DNA from: Pomphorhynchus laevis
Lineage: Eukaryota > Acanthocephala > Palaeacanthocephala > Echinorhynchida > Pomphorhynchidae
Direction of reading: 5' to 3'
DNA: 64,000 bases
Assembly: GCA_012934845.2 (NCBI GenBank)
Contig: WNNJ02000256.1
Span: forward strand, 1-64,000
Below are positions 62,865 through 64,000 of this stretch, one piece after another (position 1 is the stretch's first letter; every line of letters starts with the position of its first letter). A program made the position numbers and the translations under genes. The notes under the pieces were generated by a model, which saw nothing but the letters and a program-made list of their open reading frames with translations, was not told where the DNA came from and did not search any database.

Positions 62865-64000
62865 ATACTCCGTACATAACCCCTCCTTACTCCTCTTCAT
62901 CTCAAGGACTCTTGACCTTAGTTAAGTGCTCCTTAAGGTTATCCCTCCTGTTAAACTATTCATGTACATCCATGTCTTGTTTAGTAGTTTCACTCTGTAA
63001 GAACGGTAAACGCCTCAGTCTAGCCAATGTCTACATCCGTACTGGGGAGACACAAGAACTGTGTCAACCTGGATAGTATTATCGACAGCGGCTACGACAT
63101 GACACTTAGGGATTTCAACGACCGAACTGGTCGTTGGATCAATGCAGCACTTCGCAGAACTAGGCACGGTTATCTTATTCACAAACCACCTTCTGCTACT
63201 TTTCATTGCATATCAACAAATTCAATCCTCGACATTTTACTGCTTCACTCGAGGTGGTTGTTAAAACCCCTCTGCACGGAGCAGTCGCGCCAGCAATTGT
63301 CCACCTCTCATGACCTAATTCGTTGGAGAATTGAGGAAGATACGTTGCTTCGAAGGAGGTTTACACTTTGATCCGATCAGAGTGGCCTTCTTTCAAGCGG
63401 CTATCCGACTCTTTCCCAGAATAGGAAATGATAGCTTAACCGAATTTAATACCTACCTCTTTTCGCAAGCTACCGCGATTTTATCGTTTACCTATAAAGG
63501 TCGTATATACAATCTCACTCCAACGAAACTCAATAACCAAGCGTAATTGCTTAACCCCCCCTAATCTCTCTGTTTCCGCCAGACAGGCTCTCTCGAATGA
63601 ATACCGGAGCATTAGATATAGGTTTCAGCTGAGTAGGGATAGGACGAGTATTGCTCGTCTTAATCCTTCTCAATCTTCCTTTTGAAAGATTTTCAAGAAG
63701 GATAAGTTTGTTTGCTGGAAAGATAGAGCATTGGGTTGAATAGGTAATGTAGGCCTTGATAAAGTTTTAGAGGAGTCACTAGCCCTACACAACTATGGAG
63801 CCACTCAATCACCTCAACCAATCCCGCCTTGGTGTAACTTCAGGAGTAGGGATCTATCTGTTACGGATATCCTTAACTCATGGGGTCCACTCCCGGGCAC
63901 CTCCAAATCCGTCGCTCCACTTTCTTCTCAGGTCTGTCAGCTTTTGACAACTGATCATTGAAGAGAGGTGGCCGTCACAATGCTTTTAGCCTCCCCATCC
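62865..64000 (+). mobile_element. LINE-A copy, 5' truncated, runs off the right edge
   Basis: Starts inside the endonuclease (ACTCCGTACATAACCCCTCC), with RDFNDRTGRWINAALRRTRH at about 63100, open to 63371, then a frameshift and LHFDPIRVAFFQAAIRLFP (63340-63400), and linker to the edge. Antisense to PFKFB and in its intron. GDFN is RDFN here, so the endonuclease is probably inactive. Confidence 0.85.
63027..63371 (+). CDS. LINE-A endonuclease and linker piece
   Basis: 114 open codons: ALRRTRHGYLIHKPPSATFH, SILDILLLHSRWLLKPLCTE and STSHDLIRWRIEEDTLLRR. It keeps the SHD version of the last endonuclease motif, unlike the 18.6-19.7 kb copy (FHE). Confidence 0.75.
   Translation: MSTSVLGRHKNCVNLDSIIDSGYDMTLRDFNDRTGRWINAALRRTRHGYLIHKPPSATFHCISTNSILDILLLHSRWLLKPLCTEQSRQQLSTSHDLIRWRIEEDTLLRRRFTL

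Noticed and set aside
1-64000. tRNA, rRNA or telomeric TTAGG arrays
   Set aside because: I saw no A/B box pair with cloverleaf potential, no rRNA-like block and no TTAGG run while reading; a tRNAscan run would be decisive.

Overview
The window looks like an AT-rich metazoan nuclear contig, most likely from an arthropod. Genes are split by introns, several of them only about 42-110 nt, and intergenic and long-intron DNA is filled with LINEs, Penelope-like elements, foldback repeats, satellites and one old Ty3/Gypsy-type LTR fossil. Most long open frames belong to mobile elements, so I assembled the host genes exon by exon from splice sites, phase and protein similarity.

Three host genes can be supported, all on the minus strand. 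(1) An IQ-motif protein of about 172 aa runs from 21594 to 4574 in four exons; two giant introns (about 6.0 and 10.5 kb) hold LINE copies, a foldback, a near-perfect 3-kb palindrome and a Penelope-like fragment. (2) A complete secreted ML-domain (NPC2/MD-2-like) protein of 148 aa lies at 31040-27860 in four exons, with a TATA box. (3) The last nine exons (377 codons) of a 6-phosphofructo-2-kinase/fructose-2,6-bisphosphatase (PFKFB) lie at 61793-57646. Its visible kinase part keeps family motifs, but both catalytic histidines of its phosphatase half are replaced.

Layout from left to right. A 27/29-bp minisatellite (1-1377) abuts the 3' end of a Penelope-like element whose GIY-YIG nuclease precedes the reverse transcriptase, as in Naiad-type elements (1342-3824). 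The IQ gene and its TE-loaded introns follow (4.5-21.6 kb), including the best copy of a LINE here called LINE-A (17160-20830, minus) and the palindrome 10866-13919. From 22 to 27.3 kb lie interspersed AT-rich repeats, a foldback cluster and a 263-bp satellite, then the ML gene (27.8-31.1 kb). From 32.8 to 36.8 kb lie a LINE reverse-transcriptase remnant, a long-TIR element, a canonical Penelope GIY-YIG remnant, a 360-bp repeat in three copies and a perfect 68-bp palindrome. From 41 to 47.6 kb an old LTR fossil sits inside a short-period repeat and carries a nested LINE-A. From 48.4 to 54.6 kb lie parts of a CR1/Jockey-like LINE (LINE-B). The PFKFB gene occupies 57.6 kb to the right edge, with its 5' exons beyond the window and a LINE-A copy in its intron.

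The observations I rate highest are the PFKFB with a dismantled phosphatase site, the nearly identical 1.5-kb inverted arms, the permuted Penelope-like element joined to a minisatellite rich in forkhead-type cores, and two related repeat families that share a conserved CTGATGA / GAAACG core around a hairpin whose stem covaries.
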